DNA from: CAIVAT01 sp964525995
Lineage (GTDB): Bacteria; Bacteroidota; Bacteroidia; Bacteroidales; FEN-979
Length of the DNA stretch: 64,000 nt
Assembly (NCBI GenBank): GCA_964525995.1
Contig: CAZGIM010000011.1
Span: forward strand, 62,001 to 126,000
Reading direction: 5' to 3'
Shown piece by piece: positions 24,449 through 32,903 of the stretch. The position numbers and the translations under genes are program-made. Numbering within the stretch: the first letter of the stretch is position 1; each line of letters opens with the position of its first letter. The notes beneath the pieces are model-generated. The model searched no databases and was not told where the DNA came from. It saw nothing but the letters and a program-made list of their open reading frames with translations.

Positions 24449-25810
24449 TCAATCCATCAGCCAGTTTTTAGGTCGCCTGCTATTCCCGAAAGCCATGCTC
24501 CGGTAATTCCAATTGCTCATGTACGACCAGTACGCGGTGATAAAACTTCCCGTCCGCCACCAGCTTTTCAGCATCCTCCGTTTCAGAAATGCCGGTTCAT
24601 ATACTTTGTCAAAACCTTTAAAAATATAATCCTGCATCTCCTTCCGGTCCATCTTGGATGGTTTAAATACCAACGACTCATATCCATAATGTTTCCAGTC
24701 ACCGGGAAAATTGTTCAGAACGAGGATCCCTTCCCGTTGCATCCGTTCAAAAAGCCGGGTGCCGGGCAACGGGGTCAGCAACGTTGTTTGAATGGAATCG
24801 GCATGGCACCGACGGGTGAACGCCACACGATGGTCGATCCGCTCCGGGGTGTCGTTCTCCCAACCGAAGATAAATCCCGCGATGACGGCAATGCCATATT
24901 TATGCATTTTATCGAACACATGATCGTATGAATTTACACCCATCCGCAGGTTCAGCCTTTTATTGGCGCCCGACAACTGATCTTCCTGCTCCGATTCGAT
25001 GCCGATAAACAACATGCGGCACCCGCTTTTTGCCGCGTATTTCAATACATCCTCATTATCGGCAACATTCAGTGAGGCCTGACCGATCCAATCTTTCCGG
25101 ATCCCCCGGTCGATCATCGCCCGGAACAGTTCGATCGCGCGTGCCTGGGCTTTAGCATTGTTCCCCACGATATTATCATCGAGGATAAAGATGTTTTTTT
25201 GTGGTATCTCAGCCATTTCGTCGATCACTTCGTCAATGGGCCGATACCGGTAGTGACTGCCGTTGAATGCGGTGACCGAACAAAAATCGCAGTTCATTGG
25301 ACATCCTCTTGTTGTCTGGATGGAGGCGAAAATATAAGCAGGATGAAAGAGGTCGCGCCGGGGTCGGGGCGAACGGATAAGATCGGTCAGAATTCCCTTA
25401 TAAACCGGCCGGAGCGTACCCGCTTCGAAATCGCGTATCACCTGCGTCCATACCGATTCCGCCTCACCGATTACCACACTGTCGACAAACCTTGACGCTT
25501 CATCCGGACACATGCTCACGTGAATCCCTCCAATGACGGTTTTTATGCCTCTTTCCCGATAGATCTGTGCCAACTCGTAAGCGCGTGAAACCGTTGAACT
25601 GAAAGCCGTGAAGCCGACAAAATCGGCCTCGTAATACCTGAAATCCCTGAAATTCTCATCGATGATCTTGACCTTCCAGTCGGCAGGAGTCAGCGCCGCG
25701 ATAATCCCCAGGCTCAACGGCTGATACCGCGTATCCTTGTTTACAATGAATCCGCTCCCGCTTTTATTGGCGGGATTGATCAGCAAGAGTGTCTTTTTTT
25801 TAGAATTCAA
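24449..25810 (-). CDS. B12-binding radical SAM protein, copy 2 (non-ATG start next to a repeat array)
   Basis: A 453-residue paralogue of the neighbouring genes with the same order: LLLINPANKSGSG, DFVGFTAFSSTVSRAYELA, GGIHVSMCPDEA, the cluster motif CPMNCDFC, then TTLLTPLPGTRLFERM and FPGDWKHYGYE. No ATG is available; the first possible start is a TTG at 25810, two codons after an in-frame TGA. Upstream DNA consists of AATTTTG-like and GGCAATA-type tandem repeats, so the original start region seems to have been overwritten. Translation may therefore be weak or altered. The function is presumably as for copy 1: cobalamin-dependent radical chemistry on an unknown lipid, sugar or other small molecule. 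Confidence 0.8.
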   Translation of the reverse strand: MNSKKKTLLLINPANKSGSGFIVNKDTRYQPLSLGIIAALTPADWKVKIIDENFRDFRYYEADFVGFTAFSSTVSRAYELAQIYRERGIKTVIGGIHVSMCPDEASRFVDSVVIGEAESVWTQVIRDFEAGTLRPVYKGILTDLIRSPRPRRDLFHPAYIFASIQTTRGCPMNCDFCSVTAFNGSHYRYRPIDEVIDEMAEIPQKNIFILDDNIVGNNAKAQARAIELFRAMIDRGIRKDWIGQASLNVADNEDVLKYAAKSGCRMLFIGIESEQEDQLSGANKRLNLRMGVNSYDHVFDKMHKYGIAVIAGFIFGWENDTPERIDHRVAFTRRCHADSIQTTLLTPLPGTRLFERMQREGILVLNNFPGDWKHYGYESLVFKPSKMDRKEMQDYIFKGFDKVYEPAFLKRRMLKSWWRTGSFITAYWSYMSNWNYRSMAFGNSRRPKNWLMD

Positions 25811-25822
25811 AATTCAAAATTA

Positions 25823-25892
25823 GGCAATGGGCAATAGGCAATAGGCAATGGGCAATAGGCAATAGGCAATGGGCAATAGGCAATAGGCAAAA
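25823..25892. repeat. Heptamer tandem array GGCAATR
   Basis: Nine copies of GGCAATR (third-order pattern G,A,A repeated three times, i.e. a 21-base higher unit) plus a tenth variant GGCAAAA. The array starts 13 bases upstream of the TTG start of the copy 2 radical SAM gene (minus strand). Seven-base units could change length by slippage. Confidence 0.9.
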
Positions 25893-25907
25893 AAACAATA
25901 ATTAAAA

Positions 25908-25984
25908 ATTCTCACATTCTCACATTCTCAAATCCTCAAATCGTTTTCCGTTTTCCATTTTCCGTTTTCCATTTTCCATTTTCA
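25908..25984. repeat. Octamer (ATTCTCAM) and heptamer (RTTTTCC) arrays
   Basis: Four octamers ATTCTCAC/ATTCTCAA/ATCCTCAA at 25908-25939, then six heptamers RTTTTCC from 25943 to 25984, the last one ending in A. The RTTTTCC array recurs at 38355-38382. Confidence 0.85.
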
Positions 25985-26003
25985 ATTGTCCATTGTCAAT
26001 AAC

Positions 26004-26057
26004 TTGTCCGCCAGTCCGCTTGTCCGCCAGTCCGCCAGTCCGCTTGTTCTCGTCCGC
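26004..26057. repeat. GC-rich TTGTCCGCCAGTCCGC array
   Basis: Units TTGTCCGCCAGTCCGC (26004-26019), an expanded copy (26020-26043) and a degenerate copy TTGTTCTCGTCCGC (26044-26057). The array reaches the stop codon of the copy 3 radical SAM gene on the minus strand. Confidence 0.85.
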
Positions 26058-27406
26058 TAGTATTTCCAGTGGGAAGGTTTTTCAAAGCCTACACTCTGGT
26101 AGTTGAGATTGGAATTCCATGCCCAGACGGCGCTGCGCAGACTGCGGGTATTCCACAGCGTCCGGATAAATTTTTTTCGGATAAAACGGTTGCTGCAGAT
26201 TTTCTGGTAGGCATGATCGGTCGAAGCGGCCAGCTCTCCGGGCGTCATCCTGCCCGGCTGAAAAACCACGTCGGAAAAGTGAAAATGCTGCCAGTCATGC
26301 GGAAAATCATGGCAAAGCAAGCGATCCTCTTCGTGCAACTTTTTAAAAAGCCTGGTGCCCGGCAACGGAGTCAGAACACTGGCCTGCGTTACATCTACAC
26401 TACTCGAGGCGATATAGCCGGTACGATGCTTGATCGCCACGGTGTCGTCGCTGTCCATCCCGAAAATAAAAGCTCCCAACACGACGATGCCGTGCTGGTG
26501 AATGATCCGGAAGGCTTGTTTATAGTTTTTGACACCGAGCCGCAGGTTGACTTTTTTATTGGAATCCTCCAGCGCCTCATTTGTTTCAGCTTCTATACCC
26601 AGCAACAACATGCGACATCCGCTCCGGGCGGCCAGTTTCAGAATCTCCGGCTTTTCGGCAATATTGAGCGAAGTTTGTGCGAACCACTCTTTTTTCATCT
26701 TCCTGCGGATCATCCCTTCAAAAATGGCTGTTGCGTGTTCCTCGGCTGGCCGGCTGTAACCGATAATGTTATCATCGACAAAGTAGATCAGTTTGTTCGG
26801 AACAGAGGCAATTTCATCCACCACCGCCTCCGGATCACGCAACCGGTATTGGTGTCCGTTGAAATAGGGAACCGAACAAAAATCACAATCCATCGGGCAG
26901 CCGCGCGAGGTCTGGATCGAGGCAAAGATATAACCGGGATGGAACAGGTCGTGACGGGCAGCCGGAATTTCCTTTAGATCAGCCAAAGGCGCATGGTACC
27001 TTTGCTTTAGTTCTCCCTTTGAAAAATCCTCGAGTACTTGTTTCCAGGAACCTTCCGCTTCGCCGATCACCACGGAATCGACGTACTGTAACGCTTCGTC
27101 GGGCAATGCCGAAGCGTGAATGCCGCCCAGGATCACCCGCGTACCTTTTGCCCGGTACACGGTAGCAATCTCATAAGCCCGGTTAACCGAAGCAGTGACT
27201 GCTGTAATACCAACCAGATCAGCTTCCCGGTAACGAAATGCTTTGAAATTTTCATCCAGGATCCTGACCGACCAGTCAGACGGGGTCAGGGCAGCGAGAA
27301 TCCCCAGCGCCAAAGGTACCTGCTTCGATTGCCTGCGCAACAAATACCCCTTGCGGTATTGATTTGCCGGATTGATCAGTAATAGCCTTTTCTTTCCAAT
27401 ATCCAC
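26057..27406 (-). CDS. B12-binding radical SAM protein, copy 3
   Basis: A 449-residue member of the tandem family. B12-binding half: LLLINPANQYRKG, DLVGITAVTASVNRAYEIA, GGIHASALPDEA. Radical SAM cluster motif CPMDCDFC, followed by VPYFNGHQYR. C-terminal tail: QASVLTPLPGTRLFKKLHEE and FPHDWQHFHF. Translation starts at a GTG (27406); no in-frame ATG lies nearby upstream. Its stop codon touches the GC-rich repeat array that separates it from copy 2. About 190 bases separate it from copy 4 upstream, and no consensus -7 box was seen there, so cotranscription is possible. Confidence 0.85.
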   Translation of the reverse strand: MDIGKKRLLLINPANQYRKGYLLRRQSKQVPLALGILAALTPSDWSVRILDENFKAFRYREADLVGITAVTASVNRAYEIATVYRAKGTRVILGGIHASALPDEALQYVDSVVIGEAEGSWKQVLEDFSKGELKQRYHAPLADLKEIPAARHDLFHPGYIFASIQTSRGCPMDCDFCSVPYFNGHQYRLRDPEAVVDEIASVPNKLIYFVDDNIIGYSRPAEEHATAIFEGMIRRKMKKEWFAQTSLNIAEKPEILKLAARSGCRMLLLGIEAETNEALEDSNKKVNLRLGVKNYKQAFRIIHQHGIVVLGAFIFGMDSDDTVAIKHRTGYIASSSVDVTQASVLTPLPGTRLFKKLHEEDRLLCHDFPHDWQHFHFSDVVFQPGRMTPGELAASTDHAYQKICSNRFIRKKFIRTLWNTRSLRSAVWAWNSNLNYQSVGFEKPSHWKY

Positions 27407-27599
27407 GATGCAAAATTACTAAATAAATGAACCTGAATTTGGCCTGTAACCTTCATGGGTGTGCGATTCAATGGCATATTTCCACTGTTCGGTTCTGTAA
27501 ATAAATAGCTACACAGCCTCACGACATTGCTGAAGAAAGGTGGATTTTTAACTGCAACCCTGTAAATGTTCAGTAAAAAGTAGAAAAACCGGAGGATAA

Positions 27600-28952
27600 T
27601 CAAAAAAAGTGAATAGGTTTTTCAAACATGATGTTGCGATACTGCTGGTTGATGACAAAAGACCAAATGGCGCTTTCCAGATTTCTGGTGTTGAACCAGG
27701 TTTGAAAGAATCTTGTTCGGATTCGTGCCGGATGATAGATCAGCTTCCACCCGTCGGTCATCCGCCTGGCCAGTTCTTCAGGTTTTATGTGCGGGTGCTT
27801 TATTACGATGTCTTCCCAGTTGTAATATTTCCAGTCGTGAGGAAAATTGCAGGCTTCAATCCTTTGCTCCTCCTGAAGTCTTTTGCAAAGCCTGGTGCCC
27901 GGATAGGGCGTCAATATGCTGGTCTGGATCCCATCGATATTCAGTTTGTTTATGAATCGGGCCCGGCGGGTAATGTCGTCAGGATGATCCGTTTCCATCC
28001 CGAAAATAAAGGTGCCAAGCACCCCGATACCCTCCCGGTGGTATTTTTTAATAACCTTTCTGTAATTATTAACCCCTTTTTGCAGGTTGTTTTTTTTATT
28101 CACCGACATCAGGGCATCCCTGCTTTCCGTTTCAAATCCGATTAATAGTAATTTGCATCCGCTGGCTGCAGCAAGTCTGAGCGCTTCCGGATCATCGGCA
28201 AAATCAATTGATGTCTGCGAAAACCAATTAAACTTAAGCTTCCGGTCAATGATGCCTTTGAAAAGTTCCTTTGCCCGGTCGCGGTGATGCTGATTTGTTC
28301 CTCCGATATTGTCATCAACGAAAAAAATATTTCGATAATCACCATGATAGGCTGAAATTTCATCCAGAACCTCCTCGACCGGCCGATAACGAAACCGTCC
28401 GCCATTAAAGGAGGTGACGGAACAAAAGTCACAATTCATCGGGCATCCTCTCGATGTTTGAACGGATCTCCAATAATAGAGGGGATGTTGAAGATCATGA
28501 CGCGGGATAGGTAAATTGCTCATCTCCGGAAATCCACCCCGATAGATCTTTTGCAGTTTCCCCGCCTCAAAATCTGAAAGTACCTGGCTCCAAACATTTT
28601 CTGCTTCACCGATCACAACGCTGTCAACATACTGCAACGCTTCTTCGGGGCACATGGAGGCATGAATTCCGCCCATGACAACAGGAATGTTCCGATCCTT
28701 GTAGATTTTAGCAATCTCGTAAGCCCTGGGTGCATTTGGGGTATACGCGGTGATACCGATCAAATCAGCATCTTTGAACCGAAATGTGCGATAATTCTCA
28801 TCGAAAATCTTTATTTTCCAATGTTTTGGCGTCAGTGCAGCAATAACTGCAAGACACAACGGAGGCAATTTATCATGATCCTTTTGGGCAAGTCCAAGCC
28901 GGTACCTGCTGACCGGATTGATTAGAAGTAACCGCGGAGCAATAGCTGACAT
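27600..28952 (-). CDS. B12-binding radical SAM protein, copy 4
   Basis: A 450-residue paralogue and the first gene of the four when read on the minus strand. B12-binding domain: LLLINPVSRYRLG, DLIGITAYTPNAPRAYEIA, GGIHASMCPEEA. Cluster motif CPMNCDFC in VTSFNGGRFRYRP context. Tail: QTSILTPYPGTRLCKRLQEE and FPHDWKYYNWE. It starts with ATG (28952) and is divergent from the ACP operon, sharing a 244-base intergenic region. Together with the other three it makes an unusual local cluster of cobalamin radical enzymes, likely acting in the same pathway as the ACP/ketosynthase genes across the divergent gap. Confidence 0.85.
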   Translation of the reverse strand: MSAIAPRLLLINPVSRYRLGLAQKDHDKLPPLCLAVIAALTPKHWKIKIFDENYRTFRFKDADLIGITAYTPNAPRAYEIAKIYKDRNIPVVMGGIHASMCPEEALQYVDSVVIGEAENVWSQVLSDFEAGKLQKIYRGGFPEMSNLPIPRHDLQHPLYYWRSVQTSRGCPMNCDFCSVTSFNGGRFRYRPVEEVLDEISAYHGDYRNIFFVDDNIGGTNQHHRDRAKELFKGIIDRKLKFNWFSQTSIDFADDPEALRLAAASGCKLLLIGFETESRDALMSVNKKNNLQKGVNNYRKVIKKYHREGIGVLGTFIFGMETDHPDDITRRARFINKLNIDGIQTSILTPYPGTRLCKRLQEEQRIEACNFPHDWKYYNWEDIVIKHPHIKPEELARRMTDGWKLIYHPARIRTRFFQTWFNTRNLESAIWSFVINQQYRNIMFEKPIHFF

Positions 28953-29142
28953 CGATGAATGATAAGATATACTAACAGAGACCTCATACCTTTAAGGTTC
29001 CGATTAACAGCTATTTCAACAAATACTATAATGAAGTACAATCCTCCCTTCTGATAATAACCATCAGGCCGGACCGCGTTTAAGGTGAATTAAATAATGT
29101 TAGAAGAAATAGCTGCTTAACCAGGGTCAAAGGTAGTTTTTA

Positions 29143-29171
29143 TTTGATTCCTGTAAAAATTCTTACATTTG
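29143..29171 (+). promoter_or_regulatory. Promoter of the ACP-KASIII operon
   Basis: TTTG (29143-29146), 17 bases, then TACATTTG (29164-29171), a TAnnTTTG match. It would start transcription near 29178, before the ATG at 29197. Confidence 0.6.
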
Positions 29172-29196
29172 CACCCAAAATTTGCTGAACCCGAAT

Positions 29197-29427
29197 ATGG
29201 AAGAGTTTATTAAACAAATTGAAGCCGAGTTTGACGATCTGAAACCCGGAATTCTGAAGCCTGAAAGTCATTTTCGTGAAGTTTTTGAATGGAATTCTAT
29301 CAATGCCCTGATCCTGATTGCTATGGTGAAAACCGAATATGATGTTACCCTTACTGCCGACGACTTGATAAAATCAAAGACTGTTAACGATATCTACTCC
29401 TTAATCGAAACCAGAATAAGCAAGTAA
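29197..29427 (+). CDS. Acyl carrier protein
   Basis: A 76-residue four-helix carrier protein. The phosphopantetheine site is Ser34 in EWNSINALILI; the usual Asp before the Ser (DSL) is Asn here, giving NSI. Helix II continues MVKTEYDV and helix III has DLIKSKTVNDIYSLIE. The ATG at 29197 is preferred to a TTG at 29182 since the promoter's -7 box ends at 29171. The stop codon is directly followed by the ketosynthase ATG, so it is presumably the dedicated carrier for that enzyme. It is not in a fab locus, so this is a specialised rather than the housekeeping ACP. Confidence 0.85.
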   Translation: MEEFIKQIEAEFDDLKPGILKPESHFREVFEWNSINALILIAMVKTEYDVTLTADDLIKSKTVNDIYSLIETRISK

Positions 29428-30483
29428 ATGGCTCTTTTTTCCCTTTCCGGGACGAAGGTCAGCGGTATTTCCGCTGCAGTTCCCCGCAACCTGGAGTCCA
29501 ACATGGATTACCGCTGGATTACGAAAAAAGAGAGGGAATCCCTGATCAAGAATATCGGTGTCGAAACCCGTCGGGTTGCCCCGAAGGGTGTTACCACCTC
29601 CGATCTATGCATTGCAGCTGCCGAACCCTTGCTTCGTGAGCTGAACTGGGATCGCCGCGAGATCGAATTACTGGTTTTTGTTTCACAGTCGCGCGACTAC
29701 CTGGTACCTACCACTGCCTGCATCGTTCAGGACCGTCTGGGATTACCCCACTCCTGCCTGGCTTTTGATGTTGGGCTGGGATGCTCGGGCTACCTTTATG
29801 GACTGTCGGTTGTAGCCGGATTGTTGCAGACCGGCGTCATTCGGAAAGCCTTGCTGATGGTAGGCGATATCTCAACCCTCACAACACACTACCGCGATAA
29901 AAGTGCCTATCCGCTCTTTGGCGATGTGGGAACCGTAACGGCACTCGAATATGACCCCGATGCACCCGCCATTCATTTCAACCTTCAAACCGATGGATCG
30001 GGATACCGGGCCCTGATAATCCCTGACGGAGGTGCACGGAATATCGTGACCCGGAAATCGTTCGATATTAAAAAGATTGATCAGGGTATATACCGCACCC
30101 GATTGAACTTGGAAATGAACGGCATCGAGGTATTCAACTTCACCCTCAGGGAAGTGGTCCCAAATATCAAGAAACTCCTGGGTTCAACCGGGATCAGTCT
30201 TCCGGAGATCGACCACGTGGTATTCCACCAGGCTAACCGGCTCATCCTTGAAACCCTGCGTAAAATGCTGAAACTTCCGCCGGAAAAGGTTCCTTACTCC
30301 ATCCGGGAATTCGGTAACACCAGCGGCGGTTCCCTCCCTCTGACCATGGTAGCAAAACTGTACGATCAACTCAGGACCGAACGCCAACAACTGCTGCTTT
30401 CGGCTTTCGGCGTAGGCCTTTCGTGGGGTTCGGCCATCATCGTTACAGAACGGATCACAGTTCTTGATCTCATTGAAGTTTAA
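29428..30483 (+). CDS. 3-oxoacyl-ACP synthase III (FabH-like ketosynthase)
   Basis: A 351-residue ketoacyl synthase III, which condenses an acyl-CoA starter with malonyl-ACP. The thiolase-fold triad is present: Cys119 in DVGLGCSGYLYGL, His267 in VVFHQANRLI and Asn297 in REFGNTSGGS. The start abuts the ACP stop (TAAATG), indicating obligate coupling. The following reductase suggests a one-round synthesis of a 3-hydroxyacyl group, for instance 3-hydroxybutyryl from acetyl-CoA. It could instead be a specialised initiation step for a longer chain; no elongating KAS I/II is in the window. Confidence 0.9.
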   Translation: MALFSLSGTKVSGISAAVPRNLESNMDYRWITKKERESLIKNIGVETRRVAPKGVTTSDLCIAAAEPLLRELNWDRREIELLVFVSQSRDYLVPTTACIVQDRLGLPHSCLAFDVGLGCSGYLYGLSVVAGLLQTGVIRKALLMVGDISTLTTHYRDKSAYPLFGDVGTVTALEYDPDAPAIHFNLQTDGSGYRALIIPDGGARNIVTRKSFDIKKIDQGIYRTRLNLEMNGIEVFNFTLREVVPNIKKLLGSTGISLPEIDHVVFHQANRLILETLRKMLKLPPEKVPYSIREFGNTSGGSLPLTMVAKLYDQLRTERQQLLLSAFGVGLSWGSAIIVTERITVLDLIEV

Positions 30484-30499
30484 TCAGAGAGGTAGCGAA

Positions 30500-31273
30500 A
30501 TGGATGAATTCAAACTGAACGGTAAAACCATATTGGTGACCGGCGCCTCCTCCGGAATTGGCAAAGAGACCGCCTTGTTGATTCATCGTTACGGCGCCCG
30601 GGTCATCCTGACCGGACGCGATGAGGCACGGCTGAATGCCACCCGGGACCAGATTGCAGGTCAGACCGACATCTCCGGTCGGTCAGAAGAGAACTCCGTG
30701 CCTTCCTGGATGGCGATCCGCGCTGACCTTACGGTCGAGGCTGAAATGGACTGGCTCATCGACGCAATCCCTCCGGTTGACGGAGTGGTGCACTGTGCCG
30801 GAATCGTCGGACCCTTACCAGTCAAATTTATCACACAGTCCGATATCGACGGGATGTTCAGCATTAATTACCATGTTCCGGTAAACCTGACCGGTAAAAT
30901 GCTGCGAAAAAAGAAAATCGCCAACCATGCCTCGCTGGTCTTCATGTCGACTATCGCCACCAGGAACCCGTACTTTGGCGGCGCCCTGTACAGCGGTTCG
31001 AAAGCTGCACTGGAAGCCTACTCCCGTACCCTGGCGCTGGAATTGACAACAAAGGGAATCCGGTCAAATTTCATCATGGCAGGACTGGTCGATACTCCCA
31101 TGATTGAAAATCCCTCTGAAGAAAAAATGCAGGCGGAAGCCCTTGAACGATACCTGAAACGGTATCCGCTTGGGATCGGGAAACCCGGCGACGTTGCCGG
31201 ATCCATACTGTTCTTCCTTTCCGACGCATCCCGATGGATCAGCGGGACTTCCCTGATATTAGGCGGCGAATAA
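30500..31273 (+). CDS. Short-chain dehydrogenase/reductase (3-oxoacyl-ACP reductase-like)
   Basis: A 257-residue classical SDR. The NAD(P)-binding motif TGASSGIGKETA is at the N-terminus, HCAG replaces NNAG, and the catalytic Ser/Tyr/Lys are in MSTIATR and Tyr164-x3-Lys168 (LYSGSKAALEAY). RNxR-like TGRDEARL favours NADPH. Near the end RWISGTSLILGGE is typical of FabG-like proteins. I start it at the ATG 30500, 16 bases after the ketosynthase stop. In context it most likely reduces the 3-oxoacyl-ACP made by the ketosynthase; reduction of a nucleotide-sugar is an alternative. Confidence 0.85.
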   Translation: MDEFKLNGKTILVTGASSGIGKETALLIHRYGARVILTGRDEARLNATRDQIAGQTDISGRSEENSVPSWMAIRADLTVEAEMDWLIDAIPPVDGVVHCAGIVGPLPVKFITQSDIDGMFSINYHVPVNLTGKMLRKKKIANHASLVFMSTIATRNPYFGGALYSGSKAALEAYSRTLALELTTKGIRSNFIMAGLVDTPMIENPSEEKMQAEALERYLKRYPLGIGKPGDVAGSILFFLSDASRWISGTSLILGGE

Positions 31274-31300
31274 GTCGCAGATCAAATTAAAACCGAGACC

Positions 31301-32224
31301 ATGAATGCACCACCCAAATATTCTGTCGTCGTTCCGGTCTTCAACAGCCAGGATTCGCTGCGCGAACTATTCACCGGAATCCATGATGTTTTTGAAGGAA
31401 TGAACGCAACTTTTGAGGTGATCTTTATTGATGATTGCAGCCGGGATACAAGTTGGGAAATCGTTTCAGCCCTGAAATCGGAGTATCCCGATTTAATCAA
31501 AGGAATAAGGCTGAGTAAGAATTTTGGACAGCATAATGCCACCCTTTGCGGACTGACGTTTGCAAGAGGCGAATTCATCCTGACCATCGACGACGACCTG
31601 CAGATCGACCCGGTTGAAATCCCTAAACTCATCCAAACCCAAAGCGAAACGGATTGCGATCTGGTTTATGGACGGTACCGGAATAAAAAACATTCACGGA
31701 TCCGTAATGCCGGCAGCCAATCGCTGAAATCCGGCTCCAAAGCGTTACACGACGGCCCCGGCGAAGGATCCTCCTTCCGGCTGATTAAGGGTGAATTAGC
31801 CAGACAGGCGTTGCTCCACCAACAGAATTTCATTTTCCTCGATGAGATTTTTTACTGGTACACCAACGATATCCGGTTTGTCGAAGTGGTACATCTTCCG
31901 CGAAAATACAAACAGTCGGGGTACTCCTTCACGAAACTGTTAAAACTAATGGCCAACCTCGTGCTATACTATACCATGCTGCCCCTGAAATTTCTGGTCT
32001 ATGGCGGCTTTCTGATCTCCCTGATCACTTTTATCATCGGACTGCAATTCATCATCAAAAAAATGGCCTATAATGTTCCGTTAGGTTATACCTCCCTCAT
32101 CGTGGCCATCCTCTTTTCGACCAGTATCATCCTCTTCAGTATCGGCGTTTTGGGCGAGTACCTGAGTCGGATCTATCAGATTCAAAACCGTAAGCCGCCC
32201 TATTCAATAAAAAAAGTTATCTGA
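31301..32224 (+). CDS. GT2 family polyprenyl-phosphate glycosyltransferase (GtrB/ArnC/DPM1-like)
   Basis: A 307-residue glycosyltransferase with an N-terminal GT-A domain: YSVVVPVFNSQDSL, FIDDCSRDTSW, LSKNFGQHNATLCGL, and the catalytic/metal motif TIDDDLQIDP. Two transmembrane helices close the protein (about residues 230-300). This architecture belongs to GtrB/ArnC-type enzymes that transfer a sugar from a nucleotide donor to undecaprenyl phosphate on the cytoplasmic side. The product could feed a GT-C enzyme such as the GT87-like protein at 38.5 kb. It lies 27 bases after the reductase and one base before the GNAT gene. Confidence 0.85.
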   Translation: MNAPPKYSVVVPVFNSQDSLRELFTGIHDVFEGMNATFEVIFIDDCSRDTSWEIVSALKSEYPDLIKGIRLSKNFGQHNATLCGLTFARGEFILTIDDDLQIDPVEIPKLIQTQSETDCDLVYGRYRNKKHSRIRNAGSQSLKSGSKALHDGPGEGSSFRLIKGELARQALLHQQNFIFLDEIFYWYTNDIRFVEVVHLPRKYKQSGYSFTKLLKLMANLVLYYTMLPLKFLVYGGFLISLITFIIGLQFIIKKMAYNVPLGYTSLIVAILFSTSIILFSIGVLGEYLSRIYQIQNRKPPYSIKKVI

Positions 32225-32225
32225 A

Positions 32226-32903
32226 ATGTTTTATTCGCGATATGGGATCACCTTCCGTCTGCTGAAGGAATCCGACATTGAAATGGTTCGTAATTGGAGG
32301 AACGATCCAATAGTGGCCAACAATTATGAATTCAGGGATTACATTACCCCCGAAATGCAGGCTGTCTGGTTCAAATCCATCAACAACATCTATAACCTAT
32401 ACACGATTATCGAGTACCTGACGGAAAAAATAGGCGTCATCAACATCAAAAATATCGACTGGGAGCAAAAGAGTTGTGAAGGAGGGATTTTTATTCACAA
32501 TCCAAAATTCCACCAAACCTTTCTGCCGGGTATCATCTCCTATATCACCACCGAAATCATGTTTTCGGTGTTCGACTGGAATGTCAGCTTTGCACGCGTG
32601 TTAAAAGAAAATAACAGCGTCGGGGGATATGTCAGGATGCTTGGATATGAGCTTATGCCTGGCCAGGAGGAGGTGGTCAACCAGCAATATTGTGTAACCC
32701 GTGAGCGGTTTGAGAAAAAAGCGCCAAAACTGCTGAAAGCGATGTCGGCCCTGATTAGCGATACCGGTCCGGGAACCTTCGTGATTGAAAAAGATGAATT
32801 TCATGACAGTCTCGTTTTGGACTGGGAGCGCAGGGTTACGAAGAGTTCCCGTCTGATCCGGGTCGAAGAAGAAGAGATCGGAAGGATATATTATTTCACC
32901 TGA
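32226..32903 (+). CDS. GNAT-family N-acyltransferase
   Basis: A 225-residue GNAT protein related to RimJ/PseH-type acetyltransferases. The N-terminal FRLLKESDIEMVRNWRNDP and the later KENNSVGGYVRMLGYEL match the first strand-helix and the terminal N-x-x-x-x-x-x-G-F/Y-x-x-x-G-F/Y region of such enzymes. In this operon, directly after ACP, ketosynthase, reductase and glycosyltransferase genes, it could move the acyl group onto an amino sugar amine, as WecD- or PseH-like enzymes do with acetyl groups. That is inference. Its last 13 bases overlap the convergent sulfotransferase gene. The C-terminal 50 residues are an extra acidic extension. Confidence 0.8.
   Translation: MFYSRYGITFRLLKESDIEMVRNWRNDPIVANNYEFRDYITPEMQAVWFKSINNIYNLYTIIEYLTEKIGVINIKNIDWEQKSCEGGIFIHNPKFHQTFLPGIISYITTEIMFSVFDWNVSFARVLKENNSVGGYVRMLGYELMPGQEEVVNQQYCVTRERFEKKAPKLLKAMSALISDTGPGTFVIEKDEFHDSLVLDWERRVTKSSRLIRVEEEEIGRIYYFT

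Noticed and set aside
25823..26057. Repeat-rich block that could be taken for a CRISPR array
   Set aside because: Units are only 7-16 bases, contiguous or nearly so, without unique spacers of 25-40 bases, and no cas genes are present.
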